Shown here: positions 12,078 through 21,969 of the stretch, piece by piece | How positions within the stretch are numbered: the stretch's first letter is position 1 | How the letters are laid out: each line of letters opens with the position of its first letter | Assembly: GCA_905331475.1 (NCBI GenBank) | Contig: CAJNYU010000325.1 | Coordinates: 1 to 64,000, forward strand | DNA length: 64,000 nt | Direction of reading: 5' to 3' | Source of the DNA: Rotaria socialis | Lineage: Eukaryota > Rotifera > Eurotatoria > Philodinida > Philodinidae | Notes under the pieces: generated by a model | The model's database searches: none | Told to the model about the DNA's origin: nothing | What the model saw: only the letters and a program-made list of their open reading frames with translations | Program-made: the position numbers and the translations under genes

Positions 12078-15000
12078 TGAGTATGTTTATTATGAAATTA
12101 TTTTTTCCTCGTTGAATTATTAAGACTATAGTAGTAATGAACAAGAAATTATCACCGACTCTTTTTTTAGCTTTCCACACGTGTTACTCTATAAGACGTA
12201 AACATTAATGTTGATAGACTAGAGACTCACATTTGCTTTTTTTCATGATTAAAGACTTGTTTTTAATGACAACGGGAGAAAAAAAAACAGGAACATCAAT
12301 ACATTATTTTGTTATTTCATGTCGGATGTCAATAGCATAGTTCTTTCAATCCATTGAGAACGGGGTTCTTCTTTAAGAAGGACAACAGTAGAACATGGAA
12401 TCAATTAAAATGAATCAGTTTTCATATCAAACCGTCGCTAATGATCTTTCTAAGTCCATATGATGCCTTTATAGGTCACCCGTATCAAATAATAAAGAGC
12501 ATCTATTAAAAGAAATGATCTCTTCCGGAAGAAGAAAACCCTGTATTCATCTTCCGCTGTGAAGCAGCTAATTCAATAGAGCTAAGAAGAAAATAATGAT
12601 TTATTGAAAGTATCACGTAGATGAAATGTATTTAAAAAAAAATTTGAACTCAACGATTGCAGTGCATTGTCTCTCCGTGCATTTTTCGTATCGAAATTTG
12701 GATATTTTCAGGATTTCATGAATTGAAATGAAAAGTAAAAGTTTTATACCACAAGAAACATTTATTTAATTATCATCTACAATTATCTTATTCAAGTCTC
12801 TTCGAACCGACAATACAGAACGTATGTGTGTATTTTAGCGTGAATGTAATGATTAAATAGACGTAAAATACTGCACGTCGAAGAGGACTTTTCTATTCTT
12901 TTGTATTTTGTTGTAACTTAACATGATTATTGTTCTGATTCTTGATAGAAGTGATAAATAAGCCATCTATATACATCCAGCACTCACACAGTAGATCTCA
13001 ACATTTTATTATACCACCCGTAAGCAATACTGAGATCAATTTAGACAATCATCATTTCTAGTAGGATAAGGTGCTTGAGGCAAAAATACGTTGTGTTTTT
13101 GTATCTCAAGGGAAATACTAAATCATTAAAATTTCAAGATATTTATCCATCATTAACATGTATGTTTATAGAGATAATAGATTAATGAAAAATCAGTAGA
13201 AAACATTTTAATAAACATCCCAAACTTGACGTCACCTATCTAGACATTCTTGAATACATATACGAAATGTTCTAGTAAACCACGAATTCATTTGCGGATA
13301 ATTTTAAAAATTACCTTTTGTCGAGCAGAAAATCTTTCACTATTTTCATAGTATTCTGATATACGTACTTTTCAAACTGCAAAAGAAACTTGGAAAATAT
13401 TCAAATCATCAATATTTACTGAAATTTCCGAGCCACATTTGAATTTTCTTGGTGAATTCGAAAAACAGCAATCTTTTGATGTTGCTATTTATCTAGAATG
13501 TACATGAATATATGTTAAAAATAGTGTCTACTAAAGTCTGTCAATTTTGCAGTTATTATTGAGCTTCAATTAATTCTTTTCGCAGAATGTGTTTTTTGGC
13601 AATTTCTTTTTCTCTCGCATTGCCTATTTTCTAAAGCACTTTCAAGTTGCTCACAGTGCAGCATCAAGAACTCGGTATGTTTCTCCTGTTACAATGCTAC
13701 AGGTACGAGAATCTCTCTGACATTTAATTTGCATGCATTCGTATTGATGGAAATTTCTTCCGAAAATTCAATTTTCCCGGTTCGCTCACTTCCGACTTTT
13801 CTAACGGAAGTTATCATTTAATCCAACTTGTCTCATTGATTTGTTCAATTCGTAAAGATTTTGCCAAAGATTTTTCTGCTTATATGCATATAATTCAATG
13901 TTTTTTGAATTAACTTTAAGATCATTCTTATTGACACGAAATAAGAAACGAAAAGGACACTATTTTTGTCAAGATTATTCGTATGACGTAATTGCACGTT
14001 TTTTTTTACAGTCGATAGTTGAGTTGTATGGCATAGACTGGAAATACAATCGCATTTTAATGCACCATCGCATACTTCTACAAAAATAAATAAAGAACAT
14101 GCTTGTTTTTCATTCATACTGATTTTTTTATTAAGAAGACCCTAAAATATTCATAGAATAACCGTGTGTTGCTCTTGAATGGCTAAGCGAGTTTTATTCA
14201 ATTCAAATTATTTTTAAAATCAATTCCTAAATAATCATAACTTTGCTTATGGTAAGCAAAATTTAGCTGAGAATTTATGGTAAAAAATTGATCTCTCTCT
14301 TGGTTGTTTTCCTCCGAAGAAATACAAAAAAGGAAGTAACAAAAGAGCACAGGTACCCATGAGGAATAAAAACATTTCATTCTTCTTATACGGCTTCCAT
14401 GATTTTTAAAATTGGAAAGATGTACTTGCAAAAGAAAAAAGTGTTTCGAGACTGTGTCTGCGAAAATGTTTATCAATATGTTGATAAATAAATCAGCAAG
14501 AGCCGAATGGGAACAAATTCAATTTTTCCTTAAAAGAATTTATTTTCATTTTACTTTGAAGACTACGGATAATAGCGAATATCATTGTTTAGCTAGAAAA
14601 ACTGAACTCTCTAAACTAGTTTAATCTTCAAAGACTCGATGGTAACGACCAACGAAGATTGGAGTCTATCAGTACAATATATCTGCAATTAAAATCTGTA
14701 ATACAATTATACGACTGTTGCTAATAAGGACAGTTGTTAGAGCAATCCCTGTTGGATTAAAATGTGAAACGCGATGAAACTCCTTTTCTGGAATCCTGTC
14801 TATCACGGTCAGTGATGGTCTGTGGAGCTTCCCTGTTGGGGTCTGTATTATGATGCATGGAGTCTCTAGAAATCATCACAGACCATTACAGAGAATTCAA
14901 AGATCAGCACAGACCGTAAGAGAGAAAACAATTAATTAATGAAATAATTAACCAATTATCTAATGAATTAGGTTCTCTGCAACGGCCTGCGGAAGGGATG

Positions 15001-15645
15001 GGGCGGATTGGGACCAAATTTCTACTCTATATACTTCAACACTCATTTCAGATCGTGTTTCCCAAAAGAGTCATTTTATTCTATCTATTTTAGAGTGCAT
15101 ATCTTAACTATTCTCTTAAGGATTAGCCCAGAAATGTAATAATAAATCAGTTCATAGATATTAGCATGATATCTTATTGGTACATCGTAGGTGATGAATG
15201 TTCGTTACGATGTTTACTGTCATCACTATGCACGAGTTACAAAAGAATTCACCGTTACACTTCAAGTTTCTTTACGTTTAGTGTTTTAAAAGTACGTTTA
15301 TGAACTATTTCGCTTTCATTTCTACTTGAATATTCAGTGAGCGAATGCAAATGTGATTGAAATAAAAAGAATTTATGGTTATCTATGAAAAATAGTCATT
15401 AAGCATCATGATGGCTCGTTGAGTTTTGAAACTATCAATATATTCTTGTGCTAGGTTGCAAAAACTGTAATTTTTCATCATTTTATCTTTATTTTTTATA
15501 CAAAAAAAAACGAGCAGGTCTTTTAACTAATTGGAAAAAAAGCATCATTCATAAAAATCCGGATTGATTAATGCTTCTACACACAAACAAAAAGAATTAG
15601 ATATGTCTCTTTAGTTCAAAAACCATATGGATTCGAATGATCTGT
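12078..15645. other. Intergenic region with a hairpin-rich GC island
   Basis: No gene is supported. The overlapping short ORFs around 13845-14624 have no domain. Between about 14800 and 14930 a locally GC-richer patch contains TGATGGTCTGTG and its inverted partner CACAGACCATTA, then a further CACAGACCGTAAG copy. It is probably a fragment of a small inverted-repeat element. Confidence 0.4.
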
Positions 15646-16000
15646 TCAAAAGAATCTTTTGACGAAGCATGCACTCAAACCCATCATTAAACTGAGCATA
15701 GGAATAGTCAAACCATTTCCTGCATTTCGGCATGATCTAAAATATATATTTGAGAACGCTTATAATCATTATAATGTCTGCATAACCTTACCCCCAAGTT
15801 GAGCCTAATACGCAGGCTGAAAAAGTACCCACACACGCATTCGCACAAGTTTGTGAGCTACATGTTGTTGACGATGACGAATAGGTACCATATCCGGCAT
15901 AGGTTGAACTCGTCGGACAATAGCAATTACATAAGTAATCAGCGCTCACCACACTTAAAACAGTGAGACAAATGAGAAGAGTTGCGATTCTAGACGGCAT
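15646..16000 (-). CDS. Small secreted Cys-rich protein
   Basis: Exon 1 (16000-15792) encodes a clear signal peptide (MPSRIATLLICLTVLSVVSA). It is followed by a compact Cys-rich segment, DYLCNCYCP, then a Tyr/Ser linker, then CSSQTCANACVGTFSAC. Read straight through, it stops at residue 70. The stop lies inside a strong donor, G/GTAAGG, and a 55-nt intron with acceptor ATTTTAG would instead add exon 2 (15736-15646). That gives about 99 residues with a hydrophobic C-terminal stretch (GLTIPMLSLMMGLSACF), possibly a membrane or GPI-type tail. The intron length matches others in the window, so I favour the spliced form. A TATA box lies about 73 nt upstream. The family is not one I can name. Confidence 0.65.
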
Positions 16001-16071
16001 ATTCCAAGAATATTATATTTGTAATAGAAAATAGAAAAGTTGAATGCTGACTCGCTGTATTTCGTCCACCT

Positions 16072-16080
16072 CTTTTTATA
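16072..16080 (-). promoter_or_regulatory. TATA box for the Cys-rich secreted gene
   Basis: Reading the minus strand, GTATAAAAAG lies about 73 nt before the ATG at 16000, compatible with a short 5' UTR. Confidence 0.6.
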
Positions 16081-16466
16081 CTACCACAAAATAAATATTT
16101 CTCTCCGCCTACAATGCGATTCTTTCTTTTTTTATTATTATGCGTTACACTGTGTAAAATAATTTTCTTTGATGTATGACCTACAAATTACAAATGTAGC
16201 TATGAAAAATGACTTGTTTTCGAATATTTTTCAAACGCGCAATAACTGAGTAAGGCTTCTATTTTATTCTGTCTCTCTCTCTTTAATTTCTTTTCAACGC
16301 GTGATTTTCAAAGTATTTACACTGTACAAATCAAAACTCAGCAATAGTAAACATGGAAATCTTGTAGCTGCCATGAAGTGACGTACAAACAACATCACTG
16401 TCTCTCTAAGAAAAAAAACATGAACGTAGAAATCAAAATATATTTTATTTCTCTTCCATTTTAGAA

Positions 16467-16472
16467 TATAAA
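16467..16472 (+). promoter_or_regulatory. TATA box for the mini-exon peptide gene
   Basis: TATAAA lies 68 nt before the ATG at 16535, nearly the same distance as in the divergent neighbouring gene. Confidence 0.55.
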
Positions 16473-16534
16473 ATTGGACTGTATTCTGGATTTGCATTCA
16501 TTGTTATTCGTTAAAAAAAACGTCCCGGAGGAAC

Positions 16535-17187
16535 ATGAAACTCAGTGTCGTCTGTTGTGTTTTTATCGTAGCCATGTTCTATAATGTTGAAGCTAGCAGT
16601 AAGTTATTTTCGTTTTAATATTTGTTTAGTTTTAAATTCACAATAAGTTGAGAATATCGTTGCGGCTGATCCAAATATTCAGAGTCGATCAAGCGATCAA
16701 GGTAGATTGTTAAAGATCCCTTAACTAATCAATATGTTTATATCCATACAATCGCATATAAATAGGAAAACTTATCATTGGTGGCCTTGTAGCAGCTGAT
16801 CCAAATGTTCAGAGTCGATCAAGCGACCTAGGTAGATTGTTAAGGATCCATTAACTAATCAATATGTCTATATCCATATAATTGCATATAAATAGGTAAA
16901 CTTATCATTGGTGGCCTTGTAGCAGCTGATCCAAATGTTCAGAGTCGATCAAGCGATCAAGGTAGATTTTTAACGATCCCTTAAATCTTAAATGTATATT
17001 TATATATATTGTAATATTTCGTCAACAGGGCGACTGGTTGTTGGCGGCATTATAGCAGCTGAGCAATCTAGCCAAACTCAATCAGGTACGCCATAAATTG
17101 ATTGGCATTCCGCTTTACAAGCTTTGTTCACTTATTTTTCTAGGTGATAATAAACTCCAGTTAGTTGCGCTAAGCACAACAGTTTAA
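16535..17187 (+). CDS. Secreted repeat-peptide precursor built from duplicated mini-exons
   Basis: Proposed exons are 16535-16598, 16648-16701, 16766-16831, 16896-16961, 17029-17085 and 17144-17187, all joined in phase 1 by introns of 49-67 nt, giving about 116 residues. Exon 1 is a signal peptide (MKLSVVCCVFIVAMFYNVEA). Exons 3 and 4 code for almost identical 22-residue units (GKLIIGGLVAADPNVQSRSS, then DL or DQ). Exon 2 is a shorter, diverged copy (IVAADPNIQSRSSDQ) and exon 5 a more distant one (GRLVVGGIIAAEQSSQTQS). The last exon ends in DNKLQLVALSTTV. The symmetric phase lets any repeat exon be gained, lost or skipped without changing frame. No cysteines remain after the signal peptide and no dibasic sites are seen. 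I do not recognise the family; a secreted peptide or antimicrobial precursor is conceivable only as inference. Poly(A) signal at 17293. Confidence 0.7.
16661..16995 (+). repeat. 130-bp direct tandem repeat spanning exon plus intron
   Basis: Three starts of the same sequence (CTGATCCAAAT at about 16666, 16796 and 16926) are spaced exactly 130 bp apart. Two complete copies plus a partial third are nearly identical, introns included. Each unit holds one 66-bp mini-exon and a 64-bp intron of the peptide-precursor gene. The high intron identity means the duplications are recent or kept uniform by gene conversion. Confidence 0.85.
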
Positions 17188-17292
17188 GTGTACGAACATC
17201 GGTTAGGTCATGACACTTGCTTTTGAATAATTATTTGATCAGTTTTATGTACTGTGTTCCGTTTTGAAACGTTGAATATACTTTGTAACAAA

Positions 17293-17298
17293 AATAAA
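17293..17298 (+). terminator. Poly(A) signal AATAAA of the peptide-precursor gene
   Basis: AATAAA about 105 nt after the proposed stop codon. Confidence 0.5.
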
Positions 17299-17643
17299 AT
17301 ATCTGTCATTGAAAAAAAGTTCGTTTTTTAAGAGTACCGATTATTTACATCTTCTAACAATATCTGTATCAAGCCTTTTTATCATAGGGTGTGAGTGTGG
17401 ATTAAAAAGTGATAAATACCTATGCTTACACCTGCGCGAAAATGAAAGCAGAAGAAATTCAGAGAGTGTGAAATTTCAGCACCACGGTTATTCGTATTGG
17501 GTTTTATTTACTGTAACCTGTTCTCTTCGGAACTTTGTGTACTCTCAAATTAGAGGAATATGACGTTTTCTCCTTTTTCACAACGAAATTGTTACTTTTC
17601 GGTAGAGGATGAAATTCTCTGCCTAACATAGACGAATTAGTAC

Positions 17644-18152
17644 AGCTTCGCCGAATTGTTATTTCGGCGATTCCAACTTGGCCAAATAAAAATCCAAACC
17701 GAAAAATAAAAAATAAAATTTAATCCATTCTAGATAAAGATTTTTGAGTAGCTGTCTAGTTCGAGTTCGAATATAAGTGGAGAAAAGAAATAGTTAAACT
17801 AAAACTAAGTCTAGGAATAGATTTAGTTTTAGTTTAACTTTCCGATAAATGCGACATACGAATACATACGTGTATATACCTTTCACCCGCACCCACATTT
17901 AAGCACTGCTCCTTGGAATCCATCACCCACAACCGCATTTGAAGTATCCCGGATACCCCTGCACCCCTGCCGGGTACCCTTCACCCACATACCCTTTAAC
18001 TAAACGAGTCACTATTAAAGTAGTTAGTTAGGATACAATTCTATATCTAGAATGAATCAAATTTGGTTCGATATTTTTCGGTCAAGATTTTTATTCGGTG
18101 AAGTTGGAGTCGGCGAGAATAATCTTCGGCGAAATCAAAATTCGGCGAAGCT
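17644..18152. mobile_element. Foldback/MITE-like element with long imperfect inverted repeats
   Basis: The left end AGCTTCGCCGAA (17644) and right end TTCGGCGAAGCT (to 18152) are inverted. The similarity continues inward for over 100 bp: CCAACTTGGCCAAATAAAAATC on the left pairs with GATTTTTATTCGGTGAAGTTGG on the right, and ATCCATTCTAGAT pairs with ATCTAGAATGAAT. An inner hairpin (AGTTAAACTAAAACTAA and inverse, about 17792-17842) and a CACCC-rich segment fill the centre. There is no coding capacity. A target duplication was not clear. The TTCGGCGA motif is shared with the element at 30443. Confidence 0.7.
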
Positions 18153-18248
18153 AAAATTTACCACACAGACTAGGAAGTGAATTGAGCTGGCTGAAAAGAG
18201 AATAGATCCTATTCCGCAATGTTGAACATTCCGTTAATCAGTTCAAAC

Positions 18249-18763
18249 TAGTGACCTGCGTGACCACGATTTTTAGTCACAGTCACGTCACGATCACGAG
18301 CTATTGAGTCACGGTCACGGTCACGATTATAGCCATGATAAATATATGGGTTCTGATTCTGAAATATTGCCAGTACTTGGTATTGAAAAGAGGCTTGTTG
18401 AGTAACGACATCTACCTACGGCTACCGCAATCGTGGACTTTTTCCAGAATGATATTGATTTGGGAAAATGATGATTATGAAAGTGAAAAAGAGAACTAGT
18501 AAGCATCAGAATAATGATAAAGTTTTGATTTATACTAATGATTCATTAGTAATGAATCTAGTTGTCTTTTTATTAATGATTTTGTTTTTGTTCTTGTTTT
18601 TAATTAAGATTTAATACTATATGTGAACATAATAAAAAGCTTCAATTTTTTTATTTTTCAATTATATTATGAACAAGATTCTTTTTTTCATTTTTTCATT
18701 GCTTTCATTTTTCGCTAAAATATTGTCGGTCACGCGTGACCGTGACCACTTTGCAGGTCTCTA
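18249..18763. mobile_element. hAT-type MITE with 8-bp target-site duplication
   Basis: The 515-bp element starts TAGTGACCTGC and ends GCAGGTCTCTA, an imperfect inverted pair. The subterminal GTGACC/GGTCAC stretches are also inverted (GTCACG repeated at the left, GGTCACGCGTGACCGTGACC at the right). Exact copies of GTTCAAAC flank it at 18241-18248 and 18764-18771. The 8-bp duplication plus TAG-type termini are the classic hAT signature. There is no transposase ORF, so it is non-autonomous. Confidence 0.85.
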
Positions 18764-19318
18764 GTTCAAACACAATTCCGGAACTGCCGGAATCATCACC
18801 AACCAATTCCTCCAATTCCGTTTATCCATGTCGATACGATTCCGGAATTAACGGATGCACTGCCTACCAATTCCTATAAATTCCCGTAGTTCCGTGTGAT
18901 TCCGGAATTGAGTGAGCAATGGATAATTCATATCAGCTACCGTCCAGTCTCGAAGCCAATTCTGCTACGGAATTCGCGGGATCGGTGGCAAGGTGGGTTG
19001 GATGGATTATCGTGATACGGTTGAGATCAAGTCGGACGGGATTGCATGTCTTTCTTTAAGCTAGTACTAATGGTTTGATTGTTAATGTCTCTGTTGAGGA
19101 TGCAGTATTGCCGATAATTGTTCGGTAAATTGAATCTGTATTGCCACATAGTTACGCAGGCCGATATGGTTAGATGTGAACCTGCAGGAAATCTACGAGC
19201 GTGGTCATATGGACGACCACGCTGAGACAGTATTTTCCCGCACTGATACTGAAGCTAAAGCTGGAGGGCACGCGCACACTGGCACTCACCGTCGTGACCA
19301 CGCGCACACTCACACAAC

Positions 19319-19338
19319 CACCCACACCCACACCCACA
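19319..19338 (-). repeat. Short interstitial (TGTGGG)n tract
   Basis: On the minus strand the sequence reads TGTGGG three times in tandem. TGTGGG is the repeat reported for bdelloid telomeres. Here it sits in a CA-rich simple-sequence patch, so chance is a strong alternative. Confidence 0.35.
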
Positions 19339-19485
19339 TTCCGGAATCGGATCACTTCTATATGTGTAAGCGAATACAGAATAGTAATAAAAGTTATAAT
19401 TCCGGAATCGGACGGAATTCCCAACGATTCCGTTTCACCTGATTGCAGAATTGATTCCGGAATGTTCAACATTGTGGAAAAGGAT

Positions 19486-20199
19486 GACTGCTCGCTGAAA
19501 ATACTCAAATATTGTGATAACTTTATTTATGTATGTCGAAATGGTAAAACTGAATTGATTTTATTATGTTAGATGTGTATAGGTGATTTATAAACAGAAA
19601 ACATATAATAAATGAGTATAATATGCCTGATCGAAGAGATGAACAAAGGTAAATCTGACAATGGTACACACTAACATGTATCTTTTTGCATAATTGTATA
19701 TGATAACTAATGACCGACAGCTTTAAACATAACTCTAGAAGTCGAATAGAGCGAGTCATGAAAGTGTAAAATCTAAGAATATCGCTTTGTTTTAAAAACA
19801 CTGAAAAAGCAAAGAAATATGTAACCATGACGACAAAGGAATGAATTGAAAAATAATAATACAAATAAACTTTTCTTTCGATTATATATATTACTAGACC
19901 CACTCTTATGAGGCACGTGCTGAATCTGATAACTTAAGTATAATTTTCTCAATATAATCTGTAACATGAAATAGTGCCCAATCACCTATATAAATAGTTA
20001 TATATTATTTCAAATTTTTTTAATAAACAAAAGAATCCTCAATTTAGTTTCGTTATAAAAGAAATCGTTGAATCAATAGATTCTCTCTGATAAACTATTC
20101 GCAAATTGTGTTGTTGTTATTATACGTAAAGTAAACAATCAAAGAGGTTATTTCACAACTTCAATTAAAATTTTTAATTGTCATGTAACGAGTATTATA
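19486..20199. other. Intergenic, no gene seen
   Basis: AT-rich spacer between the transposon cluster and the dehydrogenase 3' end. The minus-strand ORFs here (19523-19985) overlap in two frames, lack domains and look like chance openings. Confidence 0.4.
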
Positions 20200-21969
20200 T
20201 TAAAATCTATTTGGAGAATATTGATCAGGATCAAGGGCTGGCACTACTTTCGGAGTTGGCTTTCCGTTAATAATATTTTCCAATAGAGCAGCTGATCCAA
20301 ATGCAAGGGTCCATCCTTTACTACCGTGACCACAATTAACAAAAAGATTATCAAAATGATCATACTGTCCAATCAATGGTACGTCGTCAGCTGAAACAGG
20401 ACGCGAACAACTATGAAATTTTTTTTCATACGGCTCTAAATGTGGTAACCATTTTATTGTTTGTTCATACAAATATTGAGCTCGATCTGGTTCACTAAGA
20501 ACACCAATATCCTATCAAATAGAACATAATGTTTAACATGAATATTATCTTGAATAAAAATAAAACTATTACTTTCCATCCTGCAAATTCAGCAAGACCA
20601 CTAACTCGAACTATGCCTTGTTTATCATTTGGCTTTAATGCTGAAATATATAATTTATTTCCATCATCGACTAAATTCATCGATGGAAATGGAATATTCG
20701 GTGGGGTTACTATTTCAACTACATAGCCCTACAAAAACAAAACGATTCATCATAGCAATTCTATTAATATTACGATTAATTAACTATTTTAACTGAGACA
20801 GACGTATGTACCTTAACAGGATAAACTGGTATAAAAACTTTTAGTTTTTCCATCAATGGCATAATATAATTTCCATTTGTTAAAATTATATTATCTATTT
20901 TATGAATGACTTGATTCGAATTTGTCGTAACTCCACCTATATGACTCTTTTGTTCCCCAAAAATACTTTCACTTGTACTGTCTACAATAAAACTTTTAAT
21001 CTCCTGATTAAATAGAAACTGAACGCCATATTTTTCGATGAGAATTTTCTTCAATTCGCAACAAAATTCATAAATATTTCCGTTTGTATCTGATGAACTA
21101 AAGACGCCACCGTGTAACCGATCCTTAACTGCTGCTAATATGGGTTCATGTTTAATAACTTCATCTGATGTTGATAGAATTTGTATATTTTCATTAAACT
21201 TTGATTCTTCAATTATTTCCTCAAGAATAGTCGAATCTTCAGCTAATTGTAATGAACCAATCGAACAACGAGAAAACGATATAGAAGTCTATTCAAAAAG
21301 AGAAAGTGTCAAACAATTTTCTTCAAAAACTATTTTAAAACACATTACTTCATTAAGAATATCATCCAAACATTGTCGAGAATACATACTAAGTGCTAAT
21401 AAATTCTTTGCATTTTTAGCCTGAGCTTTTGTTGTACAGTTTTTTAAATATGCATACATCCAACGATAGAATCTCATAGAAACATAATTACTTGGCCAAA
21501 TTTTAGTAGACGTTGTGTTTGATGAAAAAGAAAATATTGATTTAAGATATTTCTTTGGTACGTTCGAATTCGCCCATGGAGTCAATAGGGATGGACAAAT
21601 TAATGAGCCATTTTTATAACTACGATATTTATTAAGATGTTTAGCTTAAAATCTATTTAAACCGTACCTTGTTTCTAAAGCTACATCTTCTCGTTTTTCA
21701 ATACAAATAACTTTATGTCCACTTTTTGCTAAATAATATGCACTCGTCAGACCGATAATACCAGTGCCGATGATAAGACTTACTGTTGCTGACCTGTCAT
21801 GTTTAGATCTGTTTGAGTAAATATATTTTCTAGGCGCTTCCGGAGTGAACAATTTGTAATATCCCTATAGTTTGTCATACATAAAGCATGAATAGTTATG
21901 ATCATATTTTAATAAAATACTTACGTAAGATATAATTGTACTGCCGACTACTATAACTCGGCGTATCAT
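20200..21969 (-). CDS. FAD-dependent D-amino-acid dehydrogenase-like oxidoreductase (DadA/DAO family)
   Basis: Six exons: 21969-21925, 21864-21668, 21619-21349, 21288-20812, 20728-20573 and 20511-20200. All junctions keep frame with GT-AG introns of 48-83 nt, giving 485 residues. A short hydrophobic N-terminus (MIRRVIVVGSTIISYGYY) looks like a membrane or organelle leader added before the FAD-binding Rossmann motif GTGIIG (residues 48-53). An acidic/basic end of beta-2 follows (VICIEKRE). The segments YKNGSLICPSLLTPWANSN, HGGVFSSSDTNGN and the C-terminal FVNCGHGSKGWTLAFGSA are characteristic of DadA-type flavoenzymes, which oxidise D-amino acids to keto acids. The closest style is bacterial DadA rather than animal D-amino-acid oxidase, suggesting an ancient horizontal gain later given introns. 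Confidence 0.88.

Larger units (their letters stand above)
18206..19485. mobile_element. Non-autonomous element with 28-bp inverted ends, rich in ATTCCGGAAT
   Basis: The ends share CAATGTTGAACATTCCG in inverted orientation (18217-18233 and 19458-19474), and 26 of 28 positions match when extended to 18206 and 19485. The interior carries many ATTCCGGAAT-like palindromes (near 18780, 18830, 18900, 19338, 19400 and 19455). A hAT-type element is inserted 8 bp inside the left end, so this outer element is the older one. ORFs inside are low-complexity (His/Thr from CACACC repeats) and not genes. Confidence 0.6.

Noticed and set aside
17309..17563. 84-codon ORF after the peptide-precursor gene
   Set aside because: It lies past the poly(A) signal with no signal peptide or domain; a chance ORF is more likely.
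19176..19572. Three overlapping ORFs, one rich in His/Thr
   Set aside because: They arise from CACACC simple sequence and ATTCCGGAAT repeats inside a transposable element; opposite strands and several frames are open together.
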